Made by a program: the position numbers and the translations under genes
Source of the DNA: Seriola aureovittata
Taxonomy: Eukaryota > Chordata > Actinopteri > Carangiformes > Carangidae
Direction of reading: 5' to 3'
NCBI RefSeq assembly: GCF_021018895.1
Contig: NC_079366.1
Span: 25,849,270-25,913,269, forward strand
DNA: 64,000 nucleotides
Notes under the pieces: generated by a model
Database searches by the model: none
Told to the model about the DNA's origin: nothing
What the model saw: the letters and a program-made list of their open reading frames with translations, nothing else
Shown here: one piece after another, positions 1 to 50,541 of the stretch
Layout of the letters: the number at the start of each line of letters is the position of its first letter
Numbering within the stretch: position 1 is the stretch's first letter

Positions 1-716
1 ATTAAATGGTTCATTTCATCTGTCAAGTTTGCTGTATGAATATTTCTTAATTAGTGGTGCTGTAAGTTACAGAAAAGTTATAAAAAAAAAAAAAAACTTG
101 ACTTGTTTTAAAATATTAGATAAAAACCGGGATAAAGAGTCTTCAGGCGTGACTTAGACTCTCCTACATTCTCTGGGAATCTGTGTTTGTGTCTTCACTC
201 GTTCTACAATCTCTCCTCTTTTCATGGCTCCTTGTTGCCAGGGAGACATCAACATAGCCATGGCAATGAGTATTGACGTGTGAAATCCACCTGTCTGGTA
301 TAGCAGTAATTACTTATTCGTCTTGGGAAGACTGGGAGTGAGGATGAGCTGAGAGACAGACAGATGCAGTCAGACAGAGGAAAATGGGTGTGCAAATGGA
401 AATGAGGGATAATTGCAGAGAGGAGAGTGAGATCAGAGAGAAACTAACTAAGACACAGATGGACTAAAAACAAGGACTGGGGGGGAAAAAAGCCAGGGCA
501 CTATGAAATGGAAATGGGAAAATGAGTCAGTGTATGGTGTAATGGTGTATAAAGTATATATCTGTTTGTCTGGATATCTGACTGGAAAAGATAGCAGCAC
601 ACTGGAAGAGAGTCCTCAGGATTTATCTGCAGGCAAAAAGGTTTTCTGCCAGGCAGATGGCCAAAGGTGGGCAGACGTTTGTGTAACGGGCCCATTTTCT
701 TTTCTGTGTGTCCCAG
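1..716 (+). other. mad1l1: mad1l1 intron (partial, 3' end)
   Basis: This is intronic sequence before the first exon in the window. It ends in a pyrimidine-rich stretch and TCCCAG at 711-716. I see nothing coding in it. A purine-rich stretch lies at about 345-480. The short ORFs here are open by chance. Confidence 0.7.
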
Positions 717-38508
<37,792 letters not shown>

Positions 38509-40039
38509 AGTAATCCGACACCAACTCAGACACGGGGGCTGTAAAGTCTAAAATTGGGATTAGTTTGATTTTAATTGTATATCTTTTTTTTGTTCCCTTC
38601 CTTTTCTCCTGTCTCGTAAGATATTCACAAAGTGCTGAAAATGTCCCGCTACTCAACAGCTCTGACATGAGTAGTGCAGTCAGTGCCGTGTTGTGGAGGA
38701 CGAACACTTTGTTTGAAGGAATACTTCCATCTTGCATTTAAAAGGCTTCGAAAACTTATTTGTACACTGAATATTTCATCAATGAGTCTTTGAGAAATAC
38801 ATTTTTTCCTAACAGGGACAAAGTTGTCATGAAAATGTCACACAAAAGCCGCTGATATTTGGATGTGGAGTGTTTTTTTTTTATAGTGGGAGTTTAATGT
38901 ACACTTCCCACTGAGTTTAATACACACTGTGTGGAGCATTAGAAACATTTGTGTGGCTCTGTGGATCTGCAGTAGATGTGTTCTGTGTGGTCTTTACCAA
39001 GGCTGAGTCTTTGTTGACTCTTTTATTCTGCCTTTTGTGTCCTCTCTCTAGGGGCGTTATATAAAAGGTTGTGGCTACAACTAGTCTGAGTCAATCCAAA
39101 GACTGCTGAAGAAATCCATTTTAATACAAGAGCAGTGGCTTCTATTATTATTTTTCAGTCTTCTTCTATCAAAATCTTAGGTGAGTTTTCATCAGTGTCT
39201 GATTTTAGTTATGCCACAGATATTGTCTCTCGCTTCTCTCTCTCTCTCTGGATCTTCTGTAAGAAGAAGCAGTGAGGGAGAAGGTGAAACATTTCAGAGG
39301 AAAATACAGAGACTTGACTTCCTCCGACCACATTCAAAATACGCACTTAGAAAAAAAAATGTAATATTTGATCTGTAATAATCTCACTAAATTTCACAGT
39401 AAGTGCAACAGGCTGTGCTGTGTCCTCAAACAGGGTGCGCTTGTGTATTGCTGTCAGGCCTCTCATCGTTCTCTCTTAACAACAAAATGGAGAAAACTGA
39501 ACAAACAATCATGGCACAAAACTGTTTGAACAGTAATATGATGAATCATTTTGAATATCATACACAGAGCAATCATGCGTTTTTCATTTTATAAATGCGA
39601 GTGCTTTACAGGGAGATGACCACAACGAGAAATCTGAATCCCCTGTTACATCGTCACTCCACTGAGGCGGTGGAGTCTCTGTGAATACAGGAAAACACAC
39701 GGTGTTTAGGATTAGGCTGTGTTGGTTGGTTTGAATTAATTCCAACAAATTACAAGTTGGTTTTCTCTTTTCTTTCTTATTTTTTTGGGCATTTTGTATT
39801 TATTGGACAGGGGACAACATAGAGAGAGAGAGGAAACAAGAACCTTGAACATTGAGGTCTTTTTTATACTTAAAAAAAAAAAAAAAATTTAAAGTCACAG
39901 TTCCGCTATATATCTATCTATTTTTTTTTTTTTTAATCACAGGGCTTTATATGGTATACACTTTATTTTTCCACTGCTCATCTGCTTCATAAAAATGTTA
40001 TTAGACATTGGTGTGCCATCATGAAGTGCTGATGGGACA

Positions 40040-40045
40040 AATAAA
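40040..40045 (+). terminator. mad1l1: candidate poly(A) signal AATAAA for mad1l1 (first canonical)
   Basis: This is the first exact AATAAA I find on the + strand after the mad1l1 stop, about 1.5 kb downstream. Further copies occur near 40269, 40330 and 40711. A non-canonical signal closer to the stop is possible, so the 3' end is not fixed by sequence alone. Confidence 0.3.
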
Positions 40046-40710
40046 GCCCACACATGGAAAACACCAGGGATGCTTTTAATGTTTGAAATTCAAACATTAG
40101 TTAGAAACTCTTTTGAAATTCTCCGAAAAATGCATTTATATGTCTTTGGATATCAATTTTATTTTAACGAACTATGAATTATTCCTGTTAGGATTTAGTT
40201 AACGATCTTGCCTGTGTGTATTTCCGTGAGCACAAAACACGAGACAAGTAGAGGGAAATTTCTTGGCAGCAATAAAGAGAAATGGCAGAAATAAACATGG
40301 CGTGAAGAGGGAAGCAAGGGAGCAATCCAATAAAACTGAGAAACGAAAGGAAGTGAACTGAGAATAAAGCCACTTATCACAGCAACAATATAAGAACTCC
40401 AGCTGGTGCAGCCATATGTCTCATGAGGAAACATATTCTCCTGTACAGTACATGCCACATACTGTCCTTTGGTTCTTTTTTTCCTCAGCCTTTCACTTTA
40501 ACAACACAGCACATCTACTGCACACTCGACAGCTCTCACCTGTAGGTCATATTGAAGAGGGTTTCACATAAGCTGTGTAACACATACAGTGGTGCAGCAG
40601 ACGTTGTTTTCCTTCAGCAGTGTGAGTTGCACTTTGGTTTTTATAATCCCCATCCCATAAAATTACTGTACCCCCTTTTCTGTTTTAAAGATTGAATGCA
40701 AATGTTAATC

Positions 40711-40716
40711 AATAAA
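40711..40716 (+). terminator. mad1l1: alternative poly(A) signal AATAAA
   Basis: AATAAAGCA follows 'GAATGCAAATGTTAATC' and is followed by TG-containing sequence, a reasonable polyadenylation context. Whether mad1l1 transcripts reach here, 2.2 kb past the stop, is unknown. Confidence 0.25.
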
Positions 40717-42155
40717 GCATATGACTGTGACTCTTGAAAGACTGACTTGACTTCATGAATATTAATTTTGCAGCAACATTTAACCATGGAAGAGATCAAA
40801 TCCTGGCTGGTGTGAAACTGAAAGATGTAAATGAGCCTAATAAGTTGACGACTCTCACCGCTTTGTTGTTGAATGCCCCTGTGATCCTGGATGCTGTGTT
40901 GTCAGGCGTAACCGCTCCGGTAAGCTCTCCAAAGTCTGTTGGTCCCAGGTGAGCAGCCGAGCTAAGTGCAATTCAAAGAACAGTGTCTTTATGAAAGAAC
41001 AGTGTTGTGTGGAAAGGAGATACTGGAGGGGGAGTCCTGGAAGGGGAGCTTACAGGCTAGCGACTGGTGTCTGGGTCTTTACCCATCGGCTGGATCGACC
41101 TCAGACCAAATGAGGATACTCTGTTGACACAGTGGGGGCACCGATGCAGAAAAATGGAAAAGAATTTAAAAATGTAGCTCAGATTTTAAACGCAGCACAA
41201 CATCAGTCAAAGCACTGCTTTGACCCATCACATATGTGCAAGTTTACGTTCCTGGTAGATTAATTGTAACATGAATGTAATATGTTTACTATTAACGTTT
41301 ATCCGATGACTGTTGCTACAAAAGTTCAATAATTTCTACCGTGATTACTTTCCAGAACCGGAGAGTTGTTGCTCCTGTTATTGTAAACCACTCTGCAGTG
41401 TTTTGATGTCTGAAAATCCTTCAAACTACTGGATCTGTTAACCAAACTAGGCTTTGTGGATCACGTTTCCTTAAGCAACACGCTGTTTTTTTTTTTTTTT
41501 GCTCTAAATGCTCACAAAGTGTGATTCGAAGCTCTACCTGCCTGGACGAAGCTCCCGGAGGTCCCATGGGAGCAGAGGTGGGCAGGCGATGGTCTGGTGA
41601 CTGGGCTTGTGGGCTGAGGAAGTAACATGAGTTAGAGAGGGCTTTCTATTGGACTTCTCTGGAGTTGCAGAGGCTGAAAGAAGATGTAGTTGTGGCCAGA
41701 AGATTGTTGGTGTCTGTAATGGTGGAAACCCAATCAAGAAGCTGAAAGAAGCTGTCAAGCTGAAGAGGGAGGTGTTTGGGCTTGTTCAGCCCAGGGGACT
41801 CCTGAGGAGACGAGTATCATGAGGCCAGAATAAAACAGGCTGCTGTGGTTGTGGAAGTGAAAACTCAGATGTGAGAAGAGGTCACGGTCAGTCGACACAG
41901 GCAGGGGTGGGGTGGGGGTATTGTCTTACCCAGGCAGTTCTCACCTGGGGAAGAATGGCTGCCTTCCTTGAGAGAGATTGTGTTTGAAGGGACTCTATGA
42001 ATGACTTCTGAACCTGTCCAGCAGAGGAAGGAGCAAAGTTATTCTTTTCATTTTTATTCTTGTTTACTCCAGTGAGACCATCGGGTCTCACACAATGGTC
42101 ACTTACTGCAGGCGAAAAGAGAGGCTGTGTTTAAAACTCCATTCATTTTTTTCTT

Positions 42156-42666
42156 TTAAAGGTCCCATATTGTAGCAAGTGAGGATCCATGATTTTTGGA
42201 TTGTAAAGCCGATCTAGGTTCTATATTAATACTGTTAAAGTATCAAAGTGGGCAATCCATGGACAAAATGCAGCCTGTATTCAGAAACTGAGCCTGAAAA
42301 TGAGCCGTCAGGACTTCTGTAACTTTGTGATGTCATAAAAAACAGTCACTACACTCAGCTATGCCCCCAGCCCAGCCCACTTGGATCCACCGTCCAACCT
42401 TGCAGGCTTTTGTTTCTCTGAATGTTTACCTGAAATCTGCTTTATTTTTATATAGTTTTATACAGTCAGAGAGGCTCGGAGCCTCTCTTCTGATTGGCTC
42501 ACCGACCTGTTGTTACTAGAGCTCCAGAGAGTAGCATGAAAGAGGAGATGTAAAACTACACTGAGGTGGTTTTTGGTATTTTATTTAGAACCACAAATAT
42601 ATCTTCTTGTGGATATCAACACTTTGAATAAAACACCAGAAAACTGTAAAATGTGGGAACTTTAAA
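42156..42666. mobile_element. non-autonomous DNA transposon with TIRs
   Basis: It begins TTTAAAGGTCCCATATTG and ends AAATGTGGGAACTTTAAA. These ends are inverted copies of each other with a few mismatches. It contains no transposase. From memory the 'AAAGGTCCCATATT' end marks an abundant teleost MITE-like family. Confidence 0.7.
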
Positions 42667-44214
42667 GTTTTTGCTTGTAGTGAATGTAACCCATGTTTTA
42701 GCTTCATTTCACCAGTGAGAATTAAATGACGTGCAAGTAATGAAACAAAAGGGATTTCTGGACATGATGAAGATAAAGTGTTGGGTTATAGCTGCAGTGT
42801 TACAGTCAAGAAATATGAGTATTCATAACAGAAAAGGAGTAACTCTATGGCTTTAATGTTACACCATGCGAGTTCTGCCTACAGAGAAAAACAGACCTTC
42901 TACATTCAGCCTTCATCCATGTTATTTCCATTTCTGTCTTTCATTACCTGTTAAACCCCAATTTTCTTCATCCTCTCCGCCTCACCCTGCTTCTTTCCAT
43001 TCTTTTATTCATTCCTTTATCTTTATTTCATCAGCCCATCATCTCTCAGTCGAAAACAATTAGTACACCCCCTGATATCTCATCAACTATAAATGAGGTA
43101 GTTGAGTGGTAGAGTGAGGTTGAAAATGTCAGGGCTGAGCTTTATAACTCTGCAGCATATACATCGGATTTCACACACTCAAAAACGCACCAGTCCTCAT
43201 CAGGCGGTAAACAATCGATTTTGAAAGGTGTGTGCAGCAGAAATCATTTCAAGGCTGCAGTAAATCTTTAAAAGCAATTCTCATGCATGTTTAATTTATT
43301 AAAAAGTATAGGCGTGGTTGTTCAACTTCATCTTTCAGCTTTTTTTTTTTCTTTTTTTTTTTTTTAATTTCTTCTTTTTTTTTTTCCACCACAGAGAAAT
43401 TGGTAAGTGGGGCCTGCTGAGACGAGACATCCCCACTACAGAGGAGAGTCTCAGCTGGAAACCAGAGGCTTATGGGACAGAAAAAGAGGATAGAGAGGAC
43501 CTGTCACTTCTTTCTTTCATGTCTCATCCCTCTTTTCTTCCTGTCTCTACCTTCCTCACTAAACTCTCCATCTGCCTGTTTCCAGGAAGCTCAGTATTGT
43601 CTCTGAAGTGAGTCTTTTCTCCCATCTATTCCTCCAGCCTCCCCCTCACTCCCTCTCTAAAGTCCCAACAGAGAGAGACGGAGCAGCTGTCATGCTTTAG
43701 TTCAGATCTGCGTTTCTTTTCCTTGGTTTCCCCTCAGAGTAGCAGCAGCATGATGCTGTACTCGCTGAGGCAGGTGTATGTAACAGAAGTGTAAGAAAGC
43801 ATTCATGTGTACATAAAGTAACGCGTGGTGGGACTGCAGTGAAAACTGGTTTTTATATATGACCGTTTTTTGCACCTGAATTCAGTCAGGCATTTCCCCG
43901 ACATCACTCCCTTTTATTAAAGGGATGGTCCTATTTTATTGCAACCTGGATCTTATTTATGTGATTGTGGCCGTCATTTCTAGCTGTAATATTAACACTG
44001 TGTGTATTAAGTTATTCATAGAGGTCTAGAAATGCAGACAGATTGCTTCAAAGAAGTCCAGCTGTGCTTTGCCGTAGGTTTGTGTGCGGTTGTCCTGTGC
44101 AGTGGGGGATTATCACTGACTCTTATTGTGAATGATAACATTTGACACTTGTTGCCCAGAGGAACAACCGATGGCAGACCGTGAAATTATTACCCAAACT
44201 GATGTAAACATCCT

Positions 44215-44735
44215 TCACAATTTGCCTCCTGGTTCAACTTTGACCTGCCGTACTTCCAGTAGTTGTGCACACAGTTCTTGTGGCTCCACGCCGGCAGCAG
44301 TCGGAGCCAGAGGCGTTACGGTTTCAGGTTGTCTGTCCGTCCCATTCTCGTGAACGCGATATCTCGGAAATGCATTGAGGGAATTTCTTCGGATTTGGCA
44401 TAAACTTTCACTAGGACTCCAGGATAAACTGATTAGAATTTCAAAGGTCAAAGGTCAAGGTCACTGTGACCTCACAAAACACATTTTTGACCATAACTCA
44501 CAAATTCATACTCTAACTGACATAATTAAACACAAATTTCGAGTGTCTAGTGTCTAATAGGATAAAATATTGAAGTGATGCCATTTTATTTCCAAATGGT
44601 CGAAGGTCAACTTCATTGTGACATCATGATGTTCTGCAAAAACACCTCTAACCATTATTCATCACTGTAACTCAGGAAGAGGAGGTTGGCAGAGGCGTAC
44701 AACCGTGAGGCGGTAATTCTACTTCTAGTAATTCT
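44215..44735 (+). repeat. 'AGGTCA' dispersed repeat, copy B
   Basis: This is the most complete local copy. It runs from 'CCTCCTGGTTCAACTTTGAC' through 'CGGCAGCAGTCGGAGCC', 'CGTGAACGCGATATCTCGG', the receptor-site core and 'GTTCTGCAAAAACACC' to 'CCGTGAGGCGGTAATTCT'. It is in the same orientation as copies A and C. Confidence 0.82.
44455..44472 (+). promoter_or_regulatory. TCAAGGTCA overlapping perfect ERE palindrome, repeat copy B
   Basis: TCAAGGTCA (44455-44463, the ERR/NR5A-type extended half-site) overlaps AGGTCACTGTGACCT (44458-44472, consensus estrogen response element). This is seen directly; occupancy is unknown. Confidence 0.5.
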
Positions 44736-45611
44736 GAACACTTGACCGCTCGGGTTTCTTGCCCCGTTAGACTTCGTCATAGCGATGAGGCCTTGCTCCC
44801 AGATTCTGGGATCACTGATAGAAATGATCACCAAAACTACAAAGATAAAGTTAAAGTTGTAATTGACTATAATTGTTTAAGTAATCTCCTTCACTGGTAA
44901 TGGCTCAGCCCACTGGTTTCATGCCTTTTTAGCTTCCACCCAAAACGTGATTTTCTTTCTTTTAAAATTGTCATTAAAAAAGAAAAAAAAAGTTCATTAG
45001 TCAACAAAAAAATCTAAACTTAACTTAAAGGAATGATTAGCTTTCTTAACCCTTAACTCATCCCAGGACCCTGCTGATGTAATCGCCAGTTGCTTGACTG
45101 CACGTGGTATTTACTTTAAACTTTTGCTGACATTTTCCGAAGCAAATTGATTTTCTACCTTCCAGGCATCAGTTGTATTCCAGCATTCCTCAGTCTGTAA
45201 TCCAGTACATTTGCAAAGATTGAACTTGAGACACTGTAATCCATTACATCGAAGACTTTAATGTGTTTGTTTGTTTATTTGTTTATGCTATTATAATCTG
45301 GTAATGCAGCTCTGAGCAAATAATTCTTTGAAAACTTTCTGTGTTTAAGATTTAATATATTTTCAAAAAGTCAAATACAAGCAACAAGCAAGCACAGACA
45401 ATGTGTGAATCAATGATTGTATTTTTTTATTTCTTAATAAGCTGAGTTACTGTTCTGTGACCAACTCTGAAATGTAAGTTGTCAGTGTCGGTGTGCCTGA
45501 AAGCACCGACAGGCAGAGTTGTCAAAACACTCTGAGCCTCCCAACCTCACGACAATATCGCAGCTTTTGACAGCTTTGACAAAACCTTAAGGTAAAAAAC
45601 TGTTGGTTGTG

Positions 45612-46256
45612 ATGGATTACCGAACTCAACCACACATCAAGCTTCCGCAAATTGACTTTCATACTTTCCTGGCGTGGGAGCGATATGAGAGATTCCCTGA
45701 AAGGCGGGAAATCCATCTGAAATCTAGAAGTATTTGGGAAAATGTTCAGCAGCAGTTTAATGCACAATGTAGATCTGCATGTGATGAACCCGCAAGGTAA
45801 AAATCTTAACACAGTAACCGTACTGTAGTGCATGGACAGAAAGCAGCGCACAGACCGCACTAGTTTTTATAATTGTCTCATTTATTAAATAATTGAAATG
45901 ATGCTTTAATGATAAAAGAAGCAAACTGCAATAGTTTCTTGTTGGCCACCGTTATATCCTTTTTAAAACAAAACAAGCCCATTTAAATTTATTAATATTA
46001 GATTTACTCATTTGAACTTTTGGATATTTTCAGCCATTACCAGAGGCTACCTCATGATTATTCTCTGGCACTACAATTGGCCAAGTCTAATGGCGCAATA
46101 ATGCACTCGAAGTTGCTGCCAGACCAAGAGAATGAATTTGGAAGGAGCTGTAACGGCAAAGTTTCTACCTCCGATGATGGATCTCCACAGAGCGGCTTCA
46201 TTAAAACGTCTCCTCTCTGTTCATTGTTCCATTTTGGAGCTTTTTGCGGTGCTTAA
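45612..46256 (+). CDS. candidate two-exon gene, unknown product (135 aa)
   Basis: The proposed join is 45612-45796 and 46034-46256. The ATG has G at -3 and +4, and an in-frame TAA lies 24 nt upstream. The first exon ends AG/GTAAAA and the 237-nt intron ends ATTTTCAG. The split Ser codon restores the same frame, which runs to TAA at 46254-46256. The first part looks like a soluble protein rich in charged and aromatic residues (LPQIDFHTFLAWERYERFPE, IWENVQQQFN), and so does the start of the second (HYQRLPHDYSLALQLAKSNG). The last 40 residues look less protein-like, so the true second exon may end earlier or the gene may be longer or decayed. I do not recognise a family. It lies between mad1l1 and elfn1, where I recall no human coding gene. 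Confidence 0.35.
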
Positions 46257-46737
46257 TGTCTGGCAAGTGTAATTCTCAACAGCCTCTGCCTCTAATCCTC
46301 ACTCCCATACAGTATATATGTCTGTGCAGAGGGCCGGTGGAAACGTGCAGGCAGGCAGGCAGGTCTCCAGGCAGACTCCAATATGGCTGCCAGAGCAGGA
46401 GAGTGACAGTTTGGCTAATTAGAGCACTTTTAATTTGCACTGCCTTGATCTCTCGTCTTAGCCTCCTTCAATCTGGGAGTGTGTGTGCGTGTGCAGGAAT
46501 GCTTGCTCGTGTGTATTTGTCTATTTTCAGCTAGTTCAGTGTCACCTTGTGAGGTAATTTGGAAAAGGTGAGATAGTTTTGAAGGAGGCTAAACGACAAT
46601 ATATCTGTCATTTAGTCCTCCTCAGACTTTGCCTGTCCTCTGTGTCTCTTTCTCCGCTAATTCATTGGCGTTTTAAGGATCATTTTCTAGATCTCTCACA
46701 ATCTGTGGCCCTTGTTTTTCTGCATCTGGCCCCAAAT

Positions 46738-46759
46738 CACACACACACACACACACACA

Positions 46760-46802
<43 letters not shown>
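46738..46802 (+). repeat. (CA)n microsatellite
   Basis: About 32 CA units with one GA interruption. Confidence 0.95.
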
Positions 46803-46805
<3 letters not shown>

Positions 46806-47599
46806 TAATGAAAGCAGCAGCGTTTTCGGGGTCAACAGTCTCCAGTACTCCAGCACTAGTTATTCATCTGGTGTCCTTGTTTTGAAACTAAAATGCAATT
46901 AAACTAAATAAAGTGTTTATTTTAAAAAGAATTTCGAGTGGGAATGTTACAGATGTTCCTGGATGATTGGCCTCATAACATTACAACATAACAAACTGGA
47001 GATAACCAGTGTACCCGCTGACCTGATATCTGATAAGTCGTGTTTGTTCGCCTCTCAGCCAGACTCGACCTTTCCACAGCGCTCTCTCACTTACACTGTA
47101 CATTATTAATGCTGCGCGGCCTATCATTTGTGTGTGTGTCTTTGTGTCTGTGTGTGTGTGTGTGTTGCAGTGAGAAGTAGGGCCCTCCCATTAGTGGGTT
47201 GATTTTAATATGTATTAATACAGTGGTGAGAATTTTTCCCATTATTACTCTTATCCTCTTCCTCTATCAAGCCGCCTCCTTCTACAGGCTGGCCCACATT
47301 AGGCCACGATCTTTGGGAGAGACGCCGAGTCTAATTCCCTTTTTCAAATGGAGGTTATTTCACAAAGAAAACCCCCAGGGCTCTGAGCGAAATCAAAACT
47401 CTGAAAATGAGCAAAGAACCCTGTCTTTCTGTCCTCTTTTATCTTCCTTAGCCCCTTATTCTTAATTCCTTTTCCTGCTCCTGCTTTTCTATTTTTTTCC
47501 CCCCTCTTTCTGTCTTCATATCTCTGCTGCCCCCATCCCTGCTGAAGGCGTCACTGTAAATGCCATGTGGAGAATGAAGGAAGGGAGTTATTGTTTGTG

Positions 47600-47990
47600 C
47601 CTAGGGAGGCCTCTTTGTGCTCGGGTGGGCGTCAGCGCGGACAGCTCGCGAGTGACGGGGAGGTGGGGGAAGAGACGGGCAGCACGAGTATATAAAAAGA
47701 CGTATTTTGGTCACTGCGGCGGTGGCTGTGACGAGCCTGACAACTACTTGGGTTCCAAACTGTGACACCGGGGCAAGCTGGAGGCTCCTTCGCTCCGCGT
47801 ACGACAGATTTGATAAGACCACATCTAGAAAGGGCAGCTCTCAACCACAGTGCTTCAGAACTAGACTTAATGTAGGTTCTCCAGCAGCAGTAATACCAGG
47901 AGTTGTTTGGCTGCCCTTTTCAACCGCCCCACTGGGTATAGGACTGAGATCTTTCATTCTGCCGGCCAGGAGTGCTCTTTAATAAGCTGC
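47600..47990 (+). promoter_or_regulatory. CpG-rich patch with TATA-like box
   Basis: CpG density is clearly higher than in the flanks (for example GTCAGCGCGGACAGCTCGCG). TATAAAAAG occurs at 47691-47699, followed by GC-rich sequence. It could be a promoter of an unannotated transcript or a conserved noncoding element. No downstream exon is clear. Confidence 0.3.
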
Positions 47991-49007
47991 GCCGCGCCAG
48001 GACTGGGTTATGTGCATTGCTGTAAATATCACATGATTTTAAAGGTTCACCAACAAAATCATATCTTGCAGTTTTTAAATTGAACTATTTTAATGTCTTA
48101 GTATAAAAAGTCTGCCTCACTCTCCCTGCATCTATTAATGTAGACGTTTGCACAAAAACCAGAGTGTGTGTGTGTGTCCAGCTACACAGTTTGTGTGAGT
48201 TTGAGCGTGAGCGAGAGATCCGAGGTGTCACAAAGGGAGGAAAATGAGGTTGTCGAGACAAATGATGTAACCATGCAGACATACAAAACTCACCTGCCCT
48301 TGGTTAAAATCACGCAGGACAGATAGGAGATGGAAGGATAATGAAAAGATCCTGTTAAGACGTGTTTTCTTCTCGCCGTCTTGATCGAAGCCACCCACCG
48401 TCAGGCCCCAAAGCCACTTGTACCGCAGCAGTTTAAAGATAAGGAGTAATGAACCTTGCAGGTGTTGTACTGAAGTTGCAGTTTTCATGCAGACAGTTTG
48501 TGGTGGAATTGGACAGTTCTCCTGCACATGAATTCCACTGCCGTCGTGAATGTAAAAGGGTTATTCCACCTGGAGAGATTAGCCCCCCGGTCCAGGCTGT
48601 AGCTGTGTCATTGCCTGCACGTGCACCTGACTGTGCTGCGAGATGAGAGGGTACAAAGATCTCTACAATATAATTCTTATTAGAAAATCCACACTGGAGA
48701 TAACAAGGTAATGGAAAGTTAGAGCGGTTGAAGAGATACATGCTCCTCTAGTGTCTGATGGTCATTTTCATAAATGTAGAGACATTATGAGAGACACGTA
48801 TTAGATTTCTTCACGACACATGAGAAAATTTAATACCACTGTAATGTCAGTGAGTTAAAAGGTGCACCATGGAGCAGTGCTCTTTACAAGTGGGTCCCCA
48901 TTTTGTTTGTACTGAGCATGTGCATGAGGAATTCATATTCAGATCCTGTACATGAGTAAAACTCAGATGTTTCAAAAGTAAGAGTATTGTAGATCATAGT
49001 GTTATTA

Positions 49008-49022
49008 GTGTGTGTATGTATG

Positions 49023-49108
<86 letters not shown>

Positions 49109-49120
49109 CACACATACATA
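49008..49120 (+). repeat. compound GTAT/(TA)n/(TG)n microsatellite
   Basis: TGTA units pass into about 15 TA units and then about 24 TG units, ending in TATATACACACATACAT, which can fold back on the TG/TA part. Confidence 0.95.
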
Positions 49121-49529
49121 TTATTACTATTGTATTAATTTGCAAATAGCATTTTTTTGCTTCCTTATATACTCTCTATAATCTGCTATAGCTATAATTT
49201 GGTCATGAAAACCTTAACTCAAATCTGTACTGTCGCTTGAAACAAGAACTTATGACGCAGGTCGCTACACCACAATTATATAACATGAATCTTGAATATA
49301 CTTGAAACAAATTGATTTGCACTGAAAGTAGAATAAAGTTGTGAGGACTGAGTTAAAGACTAAAATGATTTGAAAGAAGGCAATTTTTGAAGGGAACATA
49401 TTAGAAATAAAAAAGTTCTATGCTTTATATAAAAACTATCTGTAATATAAATGTGGTGAGGAGTAAAAAAGTACAATCTTGCATCCTGAAATGAAACAAG
49501 TATGAAGTAGCATGAAATGGAAAGGACTC

Positions 49530-49770
49530 AATGACCTCAAATTTATACTCGGGTACAATTTTCACAGTGACCGAACCTGCTTGTTTCCCCCTGCTCCCTA
49601 TCTTTATGCTAAGCTATGCTAGTCTCCTCCCGGCTCCGGCTCCTTACTAATACCTTACCAATCTTCTCATCTGACTGTCATCACAAACGTGAATAAAAAC
49701 TGTACCTTTAAGCACTTTTGCTAATGTCTAAAATGTAAGCAGCTTCCAGAAAACTTGGCATTTTGGAAGT
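49530..49770 (+). repeat. dispersed fish repeat fragment
   Basis: It contains 'CTTGTTTCCCCCTGCTCCC', 'TCTTTATGCTAAGCTATGCT' and 'ATCTTCTCATCTGACTGTC', which from memory belong to a widespread percomorph repeat. Confidence 0.55.
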
Positions 49771-50447
49771 TCTCCGCTGACAACAGCAATATTTTATCAC
49801 AAAATGAACTTTACTTAAAACTGAGATGTTAGACTTCAAGTCCCTAATGTGTGTGTGTGAAGCTCTAAAAACACTGGATCCTATTTTCCCCAAAATGTAT
49901 CTCAGTTGTGTTTTTATTAGACTTTACCTGCCTGGTACAAACCTACACCCCTGGTTTGTAACCGAGGTTTTGTGTTCACAACGTGCGGTTCCCAAGCAAG
50001 ACATCCAGCTGTTTACAATTTCTACTGAGGCATTTTTCTGCTCCTCTAGAGCCACACAGGACATTGCAGAACAGTTTTCACAGGTTTAGTGGTATTTTTC
50101 ATGTCAAATAAAATGATCTTGATGTGTAAAATCAGTGGCATTCTCATTTAGGCACAGCACAGGAGTACACGTACTTACCTACTGCTGGGTGTGACATAAC
50201 CATCCATGTTGTATAAAACAGCCGGCAGGTGGATAAGCAGTTGTGTTTTTGCGAGATTCATTTAGGATTTTGATCCTTCTTTTGTAACCGCACTGTCAGA
50301 CAGTATTAAAACATGTGCATGAACAATGAAAGAGTAAAGCTGCTGCCTTGTGTTTCAGGGAAATGCACTTACCTGCTTCATGCACAGTAAAGCTTCTCAT
50401 TAAACGCCTCTGAATGAAAATGGATGGTGTAACCGTGTAGAAAATGG

Positions 50448-50448
<1 letters not shown>

Positions 50449-50538
<90 letters not shown>
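50449..50538 (+). repeat. (TG)45 microsatellite
   Basis: A 90-bp perfect TG array followed by a G9 run at about 50547-50555. Confidence 0.98.

Positions 50539-50541
<3 letters not shown>

Larger units (their letters stand above)
38509..45611. other. mad1l1 3' UTR and intergenic stretch
   Basis: After the mad1l1 stop there is AT-rich sequence with poly(A)/poly(T) tracts (39869-39890, 39920-39935, 41488-41501, 43339-43385), a TIR-bearing repeat (42156-42666) and copy B of the AGGTCA repeat (44215-44735). I see no gene that I can support. A short open segment with splice-like borders lies at 40774-40919. Confidence 0.6.

Noticed and set aside
45522..45860. 112-codon minus-strand ORF
   Set aside because: It is antisense to the candidate two-exon gene, rich in Leu/Cys/Phe, and lacks splice signals; it is most likely the shadow frame.
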